A DNA stretch of 64,000 nucleotides from Haliclystus octoradiatus. Its lineage: Eukaryota; Cnidaria; Staurozoa; Stauromedusae; Haliclystidae. The DNA lies in NCBI GenBank assembly GCA_916610825.1, contig OU744450.1, positions 17,600,814 through 17,664,813 on the forward strand. Reading direction: 5' to 3'. Each line of letters begins with the position of its first letter. Position 1 is the stretch's first letter. The notes under the pieces are model-generated. The model did not search any database. It worked only from the letters and a program-made list of their open reading frames with translations, and was not told the DNA's origin. Position numbers and translations under genes: made by a program. This document shows positions 35,946-46,782 of the stretch, piece by piece.

Positions 35946-36326
35946 ATGACGACTGACCTACTCTCTACAGTTTGCAAAGATGTACGGTAAGAGCCATCTT
36001 TTCAAACAACTCCATCAATTACAGACGAGTCACGGTAAGACATTTGTGTCCAGGGTTTCTGGCAGAGGCTGCAAAGAGCATTCATGGATGTTATAGGGTA
36101 TTCTTTCATTTCGCTCCTAGCAACCGAAACCTTGAAGACATCTTTGAAGTCAATGGAGTCCATCAAGAAAAGAAATTACAATGAAAGATTTCTTAAACCA
36201 AGAACATGGGTCATTCATCCCTGTAATAATTATTTTTATACAACAAATGGTGGAATGAGTAGAGATGAGACACAGGAATTCTACACTATAATGAGACGAC
36301 ATGATATGATCTCCGAAAAACATTGA
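35946..36326 (+). CDS. Candidate short spliced gene, copy B
   Basis: Same sequence as 7246-7626: the MTTDLLSTVCKDV first frame with ACG|GTAAGA donor, and the later frame ending at TGA before 36327. No change between the units was noticed, but the whole surrounding block is nearly identical, so this is not evidence for selection. Confidence 0.2.
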
Positions 36327-37073
36327 CTATTTTTCGACGAAACTTCTCCCTGAGTAGTGCAAAATCTGCTTCAGCTTACTCCGCACCACTATCATCTGCA
36401 TCCGAGGTTCACGCTCCCCAAACATCAAATCCCAGACGGTGACCTTGGTGATCTTCAGCTTGTCAATGCAGCAGCCAGTATTCTATAATTATTTATCAAT
36501 ATTGTGCAATTTATAATCTATTTCTCTAATCTACATATTGATTATTACAAATTATATTTTAAATATAGTTTCAATGACACCAGTTAAGAGACCTACCTAG
36601 AGCGCTTGTAGAGTCAGGCTTATACTGGTTTGACGTTCGCTCTTGTCCAGTGGAATGACCGTCGGGATGACCGTATACCCTATACCTCAAATATATGCGA
36701 TTTAATATCCCGTCAACTCTCATTACTACCGGCTCCATCTAAGCAGTGAATTATGATTCCTATTTAAAATGACGAATATAATCTTCCATTCCCCTACTAA
36801 AACTATGTAATAGCTCTTCATAAGCATGGATACTTCCATATAGGTGCTATAAGAAGGTATATGTGCCATTTTTATGACTTTTCGAAACAGGAACGAAAGG
36901 AACGAAAATATTCATGACAAGAGAATTTTATCATTTAGCTTTTACCCGCTAGAGTTCATTGTAGCATATATTTATCCACTAATAAATCTATACATTAATG
37001 GTGTTGTTTCTAACTTCTAGCTTCTATATTTCTAGCAAATTACAGATATATTATGCCTTACCTGTAATCTAGA
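36327..37073. other. Intergenic, conserved between units
   Basis: Counterpart of 7627-8373. No gene recognised. Confidence 0.4.
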
Positions 37074-37181
37074 TCATTTTGTGAAGCTGATGCACTGCTT
37101 TTCCAATTATTAAATCAAAGAGGCTTCACCTTCGAGTAAGATCAATACACACTATTGTTGTCTATTGTTTTACAGCCGTGC

Positions 37182-37283
37182 GTTTATATGGTTGCCGGGC
37201 TAGCCCACCCAGGTGGGATCTCACCTGATGAGCACTGAGCAGTGGGATCCCACCTGGGTGAGACAGAAAATCTCCATATAAAC
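37182..37283. repeat. Small foldback with GTTTATATGG ends
   Basis: GTTTATATGG at 37182-37191 pairs with CCATATAAAC at 37274-37283. Inside, CACCCAGGTGGGATC pairs with GGATCCCACCTGGGTG. It looks like a tiny MITE or hairpin. Confidence 0.6.
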
Positions 37284-37500
37284 ACAGTTTGGTGGGCCAG
37301 TCCGGGTCATTGCTTCATCTGCGCAAGCGCTCCAATTATACGACGTTGAAATTAAATTATTATTTGCAATAAATCTAACATTTTAGATAAAAACATTAAG
37401 ATTTAATTAATTATACATAATCTGATGGTTCGGCGATATTTAGCAAAGAAGAAAATAATTGCTCGTAATTTTTTTCTCAGTTTACTCTAACTGACTCAAA

Positions 37501-37590
37501 CTATTTTGAAGCAAATACTTTTATTGTTTCCAACAATAATTCAATCTCCTTGTCCGTCCATTGAAAACTTTCTGCAACTGGGGAGGACAT
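37501..37590 (-). pseudogene. Myb/SANT-like N-terminal fragment
   Basis: ATG at 37590 opens 29 codons ending at TAG (37501). The peptide MSSPVAESFQWTDKEIELLL resembles the start of Myb/SANT-like domains of transposon-associated proteins (WTDxEIxLLLE). Nothing continues it. It is probably a first-exon remnant of a DNA transposon, or chance. Confidence 0.3.
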
Positions 37591-37789
37591 GTTTACAAAT
37601 GTTAACCGAAATGAAAAGGAAATATATCAAAAACTAGCGATCAAAAAAGAAACACGAGTTAATAATGTTTGAGCTTTGATTTGGGACCAAAACATTTTGT
37701 CGTGCCAAAATGTTCGTGCACCATGGCAATCAATTACGGCAATCAGAAGAGACAATACAGTCCAAATCACGTGATCGTATTGCACCGCC

Positions 37790-38886
37790 TTCGTGTTCGT
37801 GTACTCAAAACGTAGCGTATCGTCTTGCAGTGTTACAGCTACGAAAGTGGTACGCATTCCACGGCGATAACACATTTTGAATATGGTACGATAATCAATA
37901 CGGCATCGTGTAACTGGGGCCTACGTAGCTTAGCAATTGTTATCTAAATGTAGGCTAAATGTGATCTAAATCTTGATTTGATACCATTTTCGTTACAATC
38001 CGAAAGGGTGGGTGAGCCAGCTTGGCAGACCGACGTGACAGGCCAGCTACGTCATTTATGAAGCAATATCTGAACCATGTATATAATCGGATAGCAGGTC
38101 GGATAGATATAATATATATTGTTGAGAATATTAAGTAACTTAGATTTAGATTTCTTATTATATTGATTAAGTTTTTGTCTTACCTTATTTGTTTATGTAG
38201 ATTTGTTAGCGCAGCATGTAATTATTGTAGATGTACGATGGCCGAGGCGGGCCACTTTTAAAACGCTGTCATTAATATCTAAACTTCAAACTTCAAACTT
38301 CAAACTTCCGACTTTCAAACTTCAAACTTCTGACTTCCTTTAATTAGACAAATTTGTGTAACTTGAATCCTTGATCACGTGGCCTGGGGTTCGGATGTTT
38401 ACAGTCTTTTACAGTCGAACCATATGGTCAAGTACGATGTGCTAACCCCTAGGTTATAATCCGTACTTTCGAAAGCCGTACCAACTTTTTTTGGTACGCC
38501 GCAACAAGTCGACCAAACACAAAAAATTACGAAAGTGGGATTATACGCCGATCCATGTTCTGTGAACTTTGTGTGTAGAATTGTATTGTCAGTTGTAGAG
38601 ATAGAGAGAAGGAGAAGGCTACATTTGTATACTCCGCCGCCTGGAATAGCCACCGATGTAAGGGAAATTGTTTGTATTTGTTAATTAACTCTTAATGTAG
38701 ATGTATACTTGAATAGTATTAATTTGTCTGTATGATATTTTCATTTAGTGAATTATGATAGAGATCATTAATCTCAGCCCTACCGGGCGGTCGTTCTCGT
38801 GCTTGTCGCTTTTCCGAACATATATCGTATTGTATTAATTGAAAAATCATAGCGTTTTGAGAGATTGCACGTGTTTCAAATTTAGG
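37790..38886. other. 5' flank of MFS gene, unit B (left part)
   Basis: Counterpart of 15293-16386, including the CAAACTT array (about 38281-38337). It is cut from the rest of the flank by the LINE insertion. Confidence 0.4.
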
Positions 38887-39104
38887 GTGAGTATTGTATT
38901 GTATTGTATTGTCACGTGCCCTCTTTGCCATACTATGGCAAGCACATCTTAAATGAGTACAAGGCTAAAATTTACATAATATCTTAATTTTATCAACTTT
39001 ATGTGTACATTGATAAATCTAACTGTGAGTTTACTTAATCAATATAGTGAGCTATTACTACTATACAGACGGTAATTTGATTTTTTCCGGTTATTTTCCT
39101 TTTC

Positions 39105-41177
39105 TTATTCTATGTACATTTTTATCCAAGTGTTTGCTCTTTGAAGGCCTTGTAAATCTGCTTGCTCTATGTCATTGATCGTTATGGGCTCATTATTATT
39201 CTCGTCTTTAGTCATTTTTTTCACAGTGATGCATTCAATCAAATGATCTAAAGACTCCAATTCTAATCCACAGCAACACATTCTTCTCTTTCCCAAATTG
39301 TTTCCTATGTCAGTCATTTACAGTCTCAACCTCAGCAACTCACTCACCTCACTTATTCATATTACATTCAAATATTCCTGCCTTTGATATTGCTGCTTCT
39401 TCTGGTATCTTAACTTCTTCATCTTCTTCTCTTTTTCTGTACTTGTTCTATTCACTTCCTCCTGTATCTTTTCTTTTATAATTTATTTCCACTCTTGCTT
39501 CGTAGCCCTGGTTGCTTCCAATTCATCTATTTTCAATTCTTCTGCCATTCTTTTGGTTTCACCGTACCAGCTTGTTTCCGTATCTTGGTTTATCTGCTCT
39601 AATAAGACCTTTTTACCTAATCGTTCGTCGTCTGATGTTATTATGTTTTGAAAAAGTATTAGGCGTTGATATGCTATGTACATACTGATGGGCCACATAC
39701 CAATTTCTTTCAGAATTCCCCAATAGGGGGTACTGTTGGGTAATTTTAGAATTCTTTTTAGTGCTGTGGATTGAATTTTCTCCAGCCTTTCTAAGTCAAC
39801 TTTCCTTAATGTAGTCCAAACTTCTAGATTATAAATTACTGTTGGAATTACTGTTTTTTCGTACATAAGCAGCTGAGCGCTAGTGCTGTATTTCCCAAGG
39901 TGCTCCTCTCTCCCTATTCGCTTTAGTTCCTTGGTAATTCCATGCATGTTGTTCTCAATCTGCTCAATTTGTCTTTCTGCTGTCCCACTGCTATTAATCC
40001 AGTTTCCAAGGTATTTATACTCTTTAGTTTTGCTGACTTTTCCTCTTTTCAATTTTATATAAGCTTCTTCCTGTTCTTTTTTCCCTGATTTAATAATTAT
40101 GTAATTGGTCTTATTGATACTGAATGTGAACTTCTTTTTCTCTTCCATTAGTGCAAGGTTATTCCCTGTTATTTCTATGGTCTCTTTGCTCCCTGCAACT
40201 GCAATATCATCTACATATATCAGTGCTTGTATTGCTAAATGGGGTGAAACAATTGTACTTGATGGTTTACCCACATTGTTTATTAAATCAGTACTGACAC
40301 AGCATAGCTGAGGACCATATACAGTGCCTTGTTTCACAATGTTTTTTATATGTATTTCAGGAGTACTTCCATGGGGTGTTCGAATAGTTATTCTTGCATT
40401 TCGATTTAAGTTATGAATTGTAGCCACTTCTCTCGCCCGCATCCCTGCCGTGTGTAGGTCCACAAGACAGTCCTCTAGCCATAACTTGTCAAAACATTTT
40501 TCTGCATCGGCAAACAGTATATATGTGGATTTATTTAGTCTTTTGTTGTTATCTAATACCATCAATAGAGCCAGCCAATTGTCTTTTGTTGATCTTCTCT
40601 TTCTGCCACCATTCTGAAAAGTGCTAAATTGGACATCGTCCTGTGTTTTCCCCATTATCAACTTTTCATACAGCTTGCTCAATATGCTGGTTAAGAATAT
40701 CCCTCTTCTGTTTTTCATTTCCGTTTTTGATTCCTTGTTCTTATATATTGATTTTATCTCCATTTTCTCCCATTCAATAGGCGTGGAGTTATCTGCTGAC
40801 AGTTTATTGAATAGCTTAGCAAGAGACTTAACCATCTCCAATCCTCCTTCAATTACCATCTCATTTCGCCATCCTTCGCTGTCTGGTGCTTTGTTGCGAT
40901 TTAGGTATTTGATTATGCTTTCCACTTCCTCCATAGAGTATTTGAGTTGTTTTTGGGCATTACCTTCTGTTTCTACATTCGTTAATTTCTTGTTTATTTT
41001 TTCTTCATTTTCATGGGCATAGCCCTCCGTTGGTTGCACTCCTTTGAACAAATCTATATAAAAATTTCGGAATATTTGCAATATCTCAGATTTTTCTTCT
41101 TGTTTTTCACCGTTTTCATCTATCATGGCTATAGGTAGCTCTTCTTGCTTTCCTTTTATCCTCCTGCGAAACTCCTA
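39105..41177 (-). pseudogene. LINE ORF2: reverse transcriptase and zinc knuckle
   Basis: The RT spans about 41126-39483 (547 codons). Motifs: NKAPDSEGW, FADAEKCFDKLW, KQGTVYGPQLC and the catalytic YVDDIAVAGS. A TAG at 41175 separates it from the endonuclease in the same frame. After TAA at 39483 the same frame continues, with TGA at 39357 and TAA at 39318, into CCCGLELESLDHLIEC (39105-39317), a zinc-knuckle-like tail. Four in-frame stops and no frameshift were seen. It would copy LINE RNA at the nicked target if read through; more likely it has begun to decay. Confidence 0.85.
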
Positions 41178-42338
41178 AAACTTTTCCTCCTTCAATCCAT
41201 TTCCTTTGTTCTGTAATGACTCCACTGTTCGTGTTATCCGTTTTGCTTGTGCTTGTTGATGTTCTTCATAAATGTGGTTTGTGATAAGTCTTTTTCTTTT
41301 TTCCAACTGTTCCTTGTTACTGGCATTTCTGTATTGTAATTTAACTTTCCGTTTTGCAGCCATTAATAATCTTTGTTTGTTGGTACAATGTTTTCGTTTT
41401 ACTGTTGTTTTGCATCTTTCTTTGATTTCCATAATTGTTTTTGTCCATTCTGAATATTGCTCTTGGGTTGTTTCCTGACTATCAAATATGTTTGACACTT
41501 CGTGTTTCTGTAGTAAGCTATTGTATTTTTTTAATTCTTTTTTATTTAGAAGCCTGCTATGTTCTGTTTTTCTGCTGCTTGACAACTGTCCTTTAAACTC
41601 CATTATTATTGCTCTGTGGTCGCTGTATCTAATAATTACATCTTTTTCTTTTTCAAGTACTCTATATGGGGTATATAACTTTTCCTCGTCGATTATTACT
41701 GATTTCAGATCTCTTACACAACCCTGCTCTATAATAACGTAGTCCAAAACTGAATGATTCGTCCCTTGTACTCTAGTACACACACCCTGACATTCCTTCC
41801 AACTATTTATAATTGCCATACCACAATCTTTCATCAATTTTTTAAACATCCGTCCACCTTTGGTTACTTCAATGTGGTTTCCAGTGATTGCGTCACCCAC
41901 TTTACAATTAAAATCTCCCATTACAATTATTCTTTCCCCTTCATCTTGACCTTTGGTAATTCCTTCTTTTAAGGTAGCATATGAAGTCTTGAGTGTTGTT
42001 TTCTTTTCTTCATCTCCTTTTGGGAGATATGCTATTCCTACTCTATATTTAGTCTTGGTGCCAATTGTCATCCACAGACTTTCCATGCTGTTTTCTGTTC
42101 TGTTTACTTCCAATGTGACATTTTCATATTTTTTCTTGACACCTATCAAAACTCCTCCCCCTTCGTCATTCCTGTCATTTCTGTATATATGATATCCTTC
42201 TATCGCTGTTGTATCTGTCTTGCTGGTATGTGTTTCTACTATACCAATTACATCTGCATCAATGTTTTGTATTATTTCAGATAAACTTTCCATTTTTGAT
42301 TTTATTCCTCTAATATTTACATAATATACTTTTAACAT
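41175..42338 (-). CDS. LINE ORF2: APE-type endonuclease
   Basis: ATG at 42338 gives MLKVYYVNIRGIKSK. Motifs of the AP-endonuclease-like fold are visible: N in NIRG, E in IVETHTSK, MGDFNCKVG, and SDHRAI near the end. It nicks target DNA for target-primed reverse transcription. A basic linker follows, then TAG at 41175, after which the RT continues in frame. The active-site residues I can identify are present. Confidence 0.85.
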   Translation of the reverse strand: MLKVYYVNIRGIKSKMESLSEIIQNIDADVIGIVETHTSKTDTTAIEGYHIYRNDRNDEGGGVLIGVKKKYENVTLEVNRTENSMESLWMTIGTKTKYRVGIAYLPKGDEEKKTTLKTSYATLKEGITKGQDEGERIIVMGDFNCKVGDAITGNHIEVTKGGRMFKKLMKDCGMAIINSWKECQGVCTRVQGTNHSVLDYVIIEQGCVRDLKSVIIDEEKLYTPYRVLEKEKDVIIRYSDHRAIIMEFKGQLSSSRKTEHSRLLNKKELKKYNSLLQKHEVSNIFDSQETTQEQYSEWTKTIMEIKERCKTTVKRKHCTNKQRLLMAAKRKVKLQYRNASNKEQLEKRKRLITNHIYEEHQQAQAKRITRTVESLQNKGNGLKEEKF

Positions 42339-42452
42339 ATTCAACTTTTTTTCTATTGTTTTTTTCCTTCTGTTCCGTACTTGATTGTTTTTCTCCTCTC
42401 TTGGCCCAATTGTCGGTCCTTTTTGGCATTCTATTGTTTTTTTTGTGTCTTG

Positions 42453-43424
42453 TCATTGTTTTTGCAAAGGCATTGTTCTATACATTGGATACATTGGCTG
42501 TTGAATCTGTGGTTGCCACGTATTGGTAGAATGTACCCCTGGGTTTTGTCTGAAGTCTTTCTTGATACCTTGTATTTCCTCGTGTATTTGCTGTTGTACT
42601 GCTTTGATGATTGTCTCGTGCAATGCTTTATTTTTCCTTTCTTGTATTTCTTCCCATTCTTTTTGTCGACTTTCCAACGAGCGCAGGTTTTCGTTCTCTT
42701 CATTTTGGATATTTTTGATTCTTCTAGGCTGATTTGTGGCTTCGAGTTTGTCAGCTATCCCATTTTGACCATCGCTTTTACTTTCACGATGTATGAACTT
42801 GCACATATCTCCAAAACGACAGCTTCCGTTTTCATGCCATCTACAAACTACACTTTCATTGTGTGCATATTTACATGATTGGTTGCTACATTTATGTTTT
42901 AGAAAATATCTGCAGATCACTTCGTGCTTATATCTGCAATTTTCATTGAATCTACAGATTTTATTCTTTGCATAATTTAAACAGATTCTATCATAAGTCT
43001 TGCTTCTTTTTGGAGTTTCTTCTACATTTCTTGAGATATACCCTTCTCTTTCTTCATTGTTCTGCCTGCTGTCTGGTTTTACGAGCTCTATTTCCAATTG
43101 TTTATTTATTTCAATGATTTCCTTCATTTTCTCTTTGATTTCATTATTTTCTGCACCAAGTGCTGATTTTTCAATTACATTTTTTTCTACCAAATCTTGA
43201 TACTGCTTTAGCTCAATTTTCATTTTATCGTTCATTATCTTAAATTTTTGCTTGCTTTCATGCAATTTTTCTATCTGTGTAACTGTCCCCTGCATTTGTT
43301 CTTCAAGTGCAGCTGGTTCTAGATCTAGTTCTATTGTTTTTTTCTCATTACCTTGGGTAGTCTCATTCACCTTTCTCACTAGTCTTAACAACAATTCTAT
43401 GTGTTCATCAGCATTAGTTTTCAT
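42453..43424 (-). CDS. LINE ORF1b: coiled coil and three CCCH zinc fingers
   Basis: 323 aa from ATG at 43424, directly after the TAA of the upstream ORF (TAAATG). Residues about 20-120 are a charged, heptad-like helical region. Three CCCH fingers follow: C-x8-C-x5-C-x3-H (CLNYAKNKICRFNENCRYKH), C-x7-C-x4-C-x3-H and C-x7-C-x5-C-x3-H. CCCH fingers usually bind RNA, so this is a plausible ORF1 nucleic-acid chaperone or RNP protein. The C-terminus is Gln/Pro/Tyr-rich. CCCH fingers are unusual in LINE ORF1 proteins, which more often use CCHC knuckles or RRMs. Confidence 0.85.
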   Translation of the reverse strand: MKTNADEHIELLLRLVRKVNETTQGNEKKTIELDLEPAALEEQMQGTVTQIEKLHESKQKFKIMNDKMKIELKQYQDLVEKNVIEKSALGAENNEIKEKMKEIIEINKQLEIELVKPDSRQNNEEREGYISRNVEETPKRSKTYDRICLNYAKNKICRFNENCRYKHEVICRYFLKHKCSNQSCKYAHNESVVCRWHENGSCRFGDMCKFIHRESKSDGQNGIADKLEATNQPRRIKNIQNEENENLRSLESRQKEWEEIQERKNKALHETIIKAVQQQIHEEIQGIKKDFRQNPGVHSTNTWQPQIQQPMYPMYRTMPLQKQ

Positions 43425-44132
43425 TTATCGTACCTGGTTTTCAAGATGCCGTACTTTTGTTGCCATTTTAGTTTTCTCGTCTAGTAGTCTTTGTATCCTT
43501 TCTTCTTGTAATTTATTGTCTTTCACCGTGCTTTCATACCTCAAGGCTTTCAATTTCTCTTCAACCTCTTTGTTTCCTATTGTATTATTATCAGTTGTTA
43601 ACTCTGTATTAGTATCTATTGTGAGTGGGGTGGTGTATTCAATCTCAATATTTGACGTTTCTAAAGATTCTTGTTGTGATTCTTCTAGCTGCGATACTTT
43701 ATCTGTATTTTCAGACCTGTTGGATTTATCTACTTTATTTTGAACTTCTCCTGACTCCTCTGCAACAGTGATAGCAGTCAGTCTCATTTCAGAGACCAAA
43801 ACGTTTTTCATAAAATCCATGCTTTCCATCCAGACCCACTTGTATTCTAACTTGTGAGTAGTTTTGCCAGCTTTTATTGCCTCCGATGCTGCAACTTTCA
43901 ACTTCTTTCTTAGAGTATCTTTCAAGTCTCTCCATTTCAATTTTATCTGTACACTCCTGTCTATTAAACCAATAATTTCTGCAATATCTCTCCAAGCTGT
44001 GTCCTGTGCTTGCCTCTTAGTGTATGATACATTATAGGGGTTCCATAACATCTCCTTTTCACGGATATTATCAATCAAAGTTTTTACAATACTCTGATTC
44101 CACTGAATCTTTTCAGATTCTGATTCATTCAT
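43425..44132 (-). CDS. LINE ORF1a: MADF-like domain and coiled coil
   Basis: 235 aa from ATG at 44132. Residues about 12-110 (SIVKTLIDNIREKEMLWNPY...DTAWRDIAEIIG...IKLKWRDLKDTLRKKL) match the MADF/Myb-SANT-like pattern: conserved Leu-Trp, Ala-Trp, and K-W-x-x-L-(K/R)-D. A Ser/Thr-rich linker leads to a C-terminal coiled coil (EEKLKALRYESTVKDNKLQE). It ends with TAA abutting the ATG of the CCCH ORF, which suggests coupled termination-reinitiation. The role is inferred as DNA binding or targeting. Confidence 0.8.
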   Translation of the reverse strand: MNESESEKIQWNQSIVKTLIDNIREKEMLWNPYNVSYTKRQAQDTAWRDIAEIIGLIDRSVQIKLKWRDLKDTLRKKLKVAASEAIKAGKTTHKLEYKWVWMESMDFMKNVLVSEMRLTAITVAEESGEVQNKVDKSNRSENTDKVSQLEESQQESLETSNIEIEYTTPLTIDTNTELTTDNNTIGNKEVEEKLKALRYESTVKDNKLQEERIQRLLDEKTKMATKVRHLENQVR

Positions 44133-44388
44133 TTCAATAATAAATACTAATCAATAATAATAAACATAATCAATCAATTGTTGCCTACAAGTTTTGTTCC
44201 GAATTCTTCTTTAAACTACCTCCAAAATACGTTTGAAAGCAACTAATTGCGTACCTAAATATTTACGAAAATTTTAAGCAGCCATCTTTGTTGGCGCGAA
44301 ACTGTATTCCTTCTTAATTATTAAGAAAAATTAATTTATTCTAATCTAATTAATAATTCCTAATTAATTTCTTAAAATTAATAATAAA

Positions 44389-44746
44389 GTGAGGCCAAAT
44401 TGAACAATTCAGTACAAACACTAATCTATTGAATAACGAAATAGCTAAAAAATTTCAAATAAATGTTGTGAATAAGCTATTGTCTTACCCTTGTATGTAG
44501 AATCACGTCATTGAACATTCAAATAAAGATTTGGAGTTTGCCTTTATTATAAAATTGAATATCTATGGTGAATGCTTCTCTTTCTATGATGTAACCCTGT
44601 TGTCCTGGGTGTAACATAGATGTCTATTGTCAATTTTCATAAACAATAAAAGAAGAGGTATTTTATATTTGCGACTCGACTGATTATAATATAAAATATA
44701 ATTGACGTTTCTATATTTAATCTGCTATGATTTGAATTTACGAGAG
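44389..44746 (+). promoter_or_regulatory. 5' flank of MFS gene, unit B (right part)
   Basis: Counterpart of 16387-16770, with a 20-odd-bp insertion near 44490 and without the about 43 bp found just upstream of the start in unit A. Confidence 0.4.
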
Positions 44747-46126
44747 ATGAAGATTAAGACCAAAGTGAAGTTTACATGTTTTGCATTCTTTATCGCTTAT
44801 TTTTTTCTTTCATTCCAATTTATAGCAAGATATCTAACAGTTGTATATTATTTGAAAGAGATCGGAGTTAACGATGTATCATTTTGGCAGGGGATTTCAA
44901 CGATTTTAGCTGAAAGCACTTGCGTGTTATTTTCACTGCCAGCTGGTTATATATGTGATAAATATGGCAATGCAAGAATCATATCAATATCGATGTATAT
45001 ATCATGTTTAATTGGATGGACTCTTTACAGTGTACCATACAGCATTGTAAACATGCAAATTGGGTTCTTTCTTCAGGCAGCATCATTTGGTGTAATAACG
45101 ATTTGCACGGGCGAACTAGCAAAGATTTTTGATGAAGATTCTATTTCCAATGTATTTTCTTTCATCTCTTTTGGAACTGCAATTGGACAAACTGCAGCAC
45201 CTCTTGTAAACTATGGATTGGCTGACGTTGAGTTCAGAGTGTTCAATCTCTTGATAAATTCAACAAATGTTTTGCCCGTTATATGTGTCATCTTAAATGC
45301 CATAGTTCTTCTAGTTTTGTTTTTTTTCCAATACAATAGTGAAGATATTGATTCGATAGTTTCATTGAATGGATTTGAGTTAGTTGTCATGCATAAAAAC
45401 GAAAGCATAATGTTTCATCAAAAAGTTAACTGTGTGGAAATAATACCAAAGGGTAATTTTATTGGTCCTTTTGAAGCAGCGAAAATTCTACTATCGAATT
45501 CCAATTTATTTTTGATATATAGTGGAACTATCATATGGGTTGTAATTATGCTTGGATTCGATTCTATGTTACCACTTGTATCTGTGCAATGGTTGGATAT
45601 TTCATCAAAAGATTTAAGCATTGTATACATAACAGGTGGAACACTTATAACTATTGTTTATGGAATTTCCATGCTGACACATATAAACGATTACTATGCC
45701 ACATTGATCATTACTATAAGTCAGTTATTAGTACCTTTCCTCTTAATAATATTATCAAATTCAAGACATTCGAATGAACAATGGGTACGGTATATATACT
45801 TTATATGGTTCTTACTAGGTACGTTGTCATGGTTATTAGAATTTGTATTCGTAAGAGCATTGTATTCAAAAATGGTACCCATTGAGTTACAGAGTTATGC
45901 AGACGGAATTCGTGGAATTGCTGGAACAGCAGCCAGATTAATTGCAGGTGGTATTATATGGCTCTGGTTTAATTATACAAAACTAGTGTCTTCTATGTTG
46001 ATCGCTTTTGCATCATTACAGATTTTATCAATGATTATCAAAGCCAATGAATTCCGTTATCCAAAGAGGATATCGCTACAGCAGGATGGCATTCTGAAGA
46101 ACACTGATATACAGAGAAAAGGTTAA
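44747..46126 (+). CDS. Major facilitator superfamily transporter, copy B
   Basis: 459 aa from ATG at 44747, same frame length as copy A, with about six residue differences (for example a Ser/Thr swap in helix 1 and GPFEAAKI for GPIEAAKF in the central loop). Twelve hydrophobic segments and the motif-A sequence GYICDKYGNAR are kept. AATAAA at 46144-46149. The nearby LINE insertion now ends 358 bp before the start, separating the gene from about 1.1 kb of its upstream DNA, which could change its expression. Confidence 0.85.
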   Translation: MKIKTKVKFTCFAFFIAYFFLSFQFIARYLTVVYYLKEIGVNDVSFWQGISTILAESTCVLFSLPAGYICDKYGNARIISISMYISCLIGWTLYSVPYSIVNMQIGFFLQAASFGVITICTGELAKIFDEDSISNVFSFISFGTAIGQTAAPLVNYGLADVEFRVFNLLINSTNVLPVICVILNAIVLLVLFFFQYNSEDIDSIVSLNGFELVVMHKNESIMFHQKVNCVEIIPKGNFIGPFEAAKILLSNSNLFLIYSGTIIWVVIMLGFDSMLPLVSVQWLDISSKDLSIVYITGGTLITIVYGISMLTHINDYYATLIITISQLLVPFLLIILSNSRHSNEQWVRYIYFIWFLLGTLSWLLEFVFVRALYSKMVPIELQSYADGIRGIAGTAARLIAGGIIWLWFNYTKLVSSMLIAFASLQILSMIIKANEFRYPKRISLQQDGILKNTDIQRKG

Positions 46127-46143
46127 ACTATATGTAATCATAT

Positions 46144-46149
46144 AATAAA
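46144..46149 (+). terminator. Poly(A) signal of MFS gene, copy B
   Basis: AATAAA 18 bases after the stop codon, as in copy A. Confidence 0.7.
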
Positions 46150-46782
46150 GAGTCAACTATCCTCTTGTATTCTCTAGTAGAACAGATCAACAAATATCGC
46201 AACTAGTTTGAACATGTGGTTTGAATGGTATTTGAGGTTATAGCTCTTCTAAATGAACAGAAATGTAAAAACAGATATTACTTGTTGTGATAGAGTATAG
46301 ATATCAATAAAATTGTTAAACAGGAGCTTCAAACCATGGCAGATATTAAAAGCAGATATCACTTTTCCAATTTAAACTTTGTAAACGCTGAAATAGATTT
46401 ATATATGAGACAAACAAATACTATAAGAGACTATAGATATAAAATCATATACTATATATTATATACTATATATAATATTTATATAATTAACAAACGAAAA
46501 AATTTATAAAAACATCAGGCAATTTAACCTGATGATCGCCTTGGCGTGAAACTAATAGTAGCAAATATGAATGTCTGATTTTTTCGTTTATTAATTATTA
46601 AACAGCTCTGCATTTATGGCATCGAGCATTATTGAAACAGCAAAGACAACATAAGTACCTTGATATTACTATTATATTTATATATATATATACCATGGAT
46701 ATAAAAATAAATTATTGTAGCTTGTTATAACATCATTTTGGAATTATTTATTATTATCAGTATAATGATTGACAGTATTTAA

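Larger units (their letters stand above)
37074..37789. other. Unit-B-specific segment
   Basis: Replaces the A-specific 8374-15290. It contains an interrupted inverted repeat at 37182-37283 and a short Myb-like frame at 37501-37590. Otherwise nothing recognised. Confidence 0.5.
38891..44388 (-). mobile_element. 5.5-kb LINE with MADF + CCCH ORF1, unit B only
   Basis: Flanked by GTGA (38887-38890 and 44389-44392), which is single at 16387-16390 in unit A: a clean insertion. It is oriented on the minus strand. The 3' end is a short tandem tail, (AATAC)n, at 38891-38912. In element order it has a MADF-like ORF, a CCCH zinc-finger ORF, an APE-type endonuclease, a reverse transcriptase and a C-terminal zinc knuckle. 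All ORF2 domains are in one frame, interrupted only by in-frame stops. It looks full length or nearly so and young. The clade (jockey/I-like) is not certain. Confidence 0.92.

Noticed and set aside
40105-43743. Several plus-strand frames opposite the LINE
   Set aside because: All are antisense shadows of the LINE ORFs, which have clear domain motifs.
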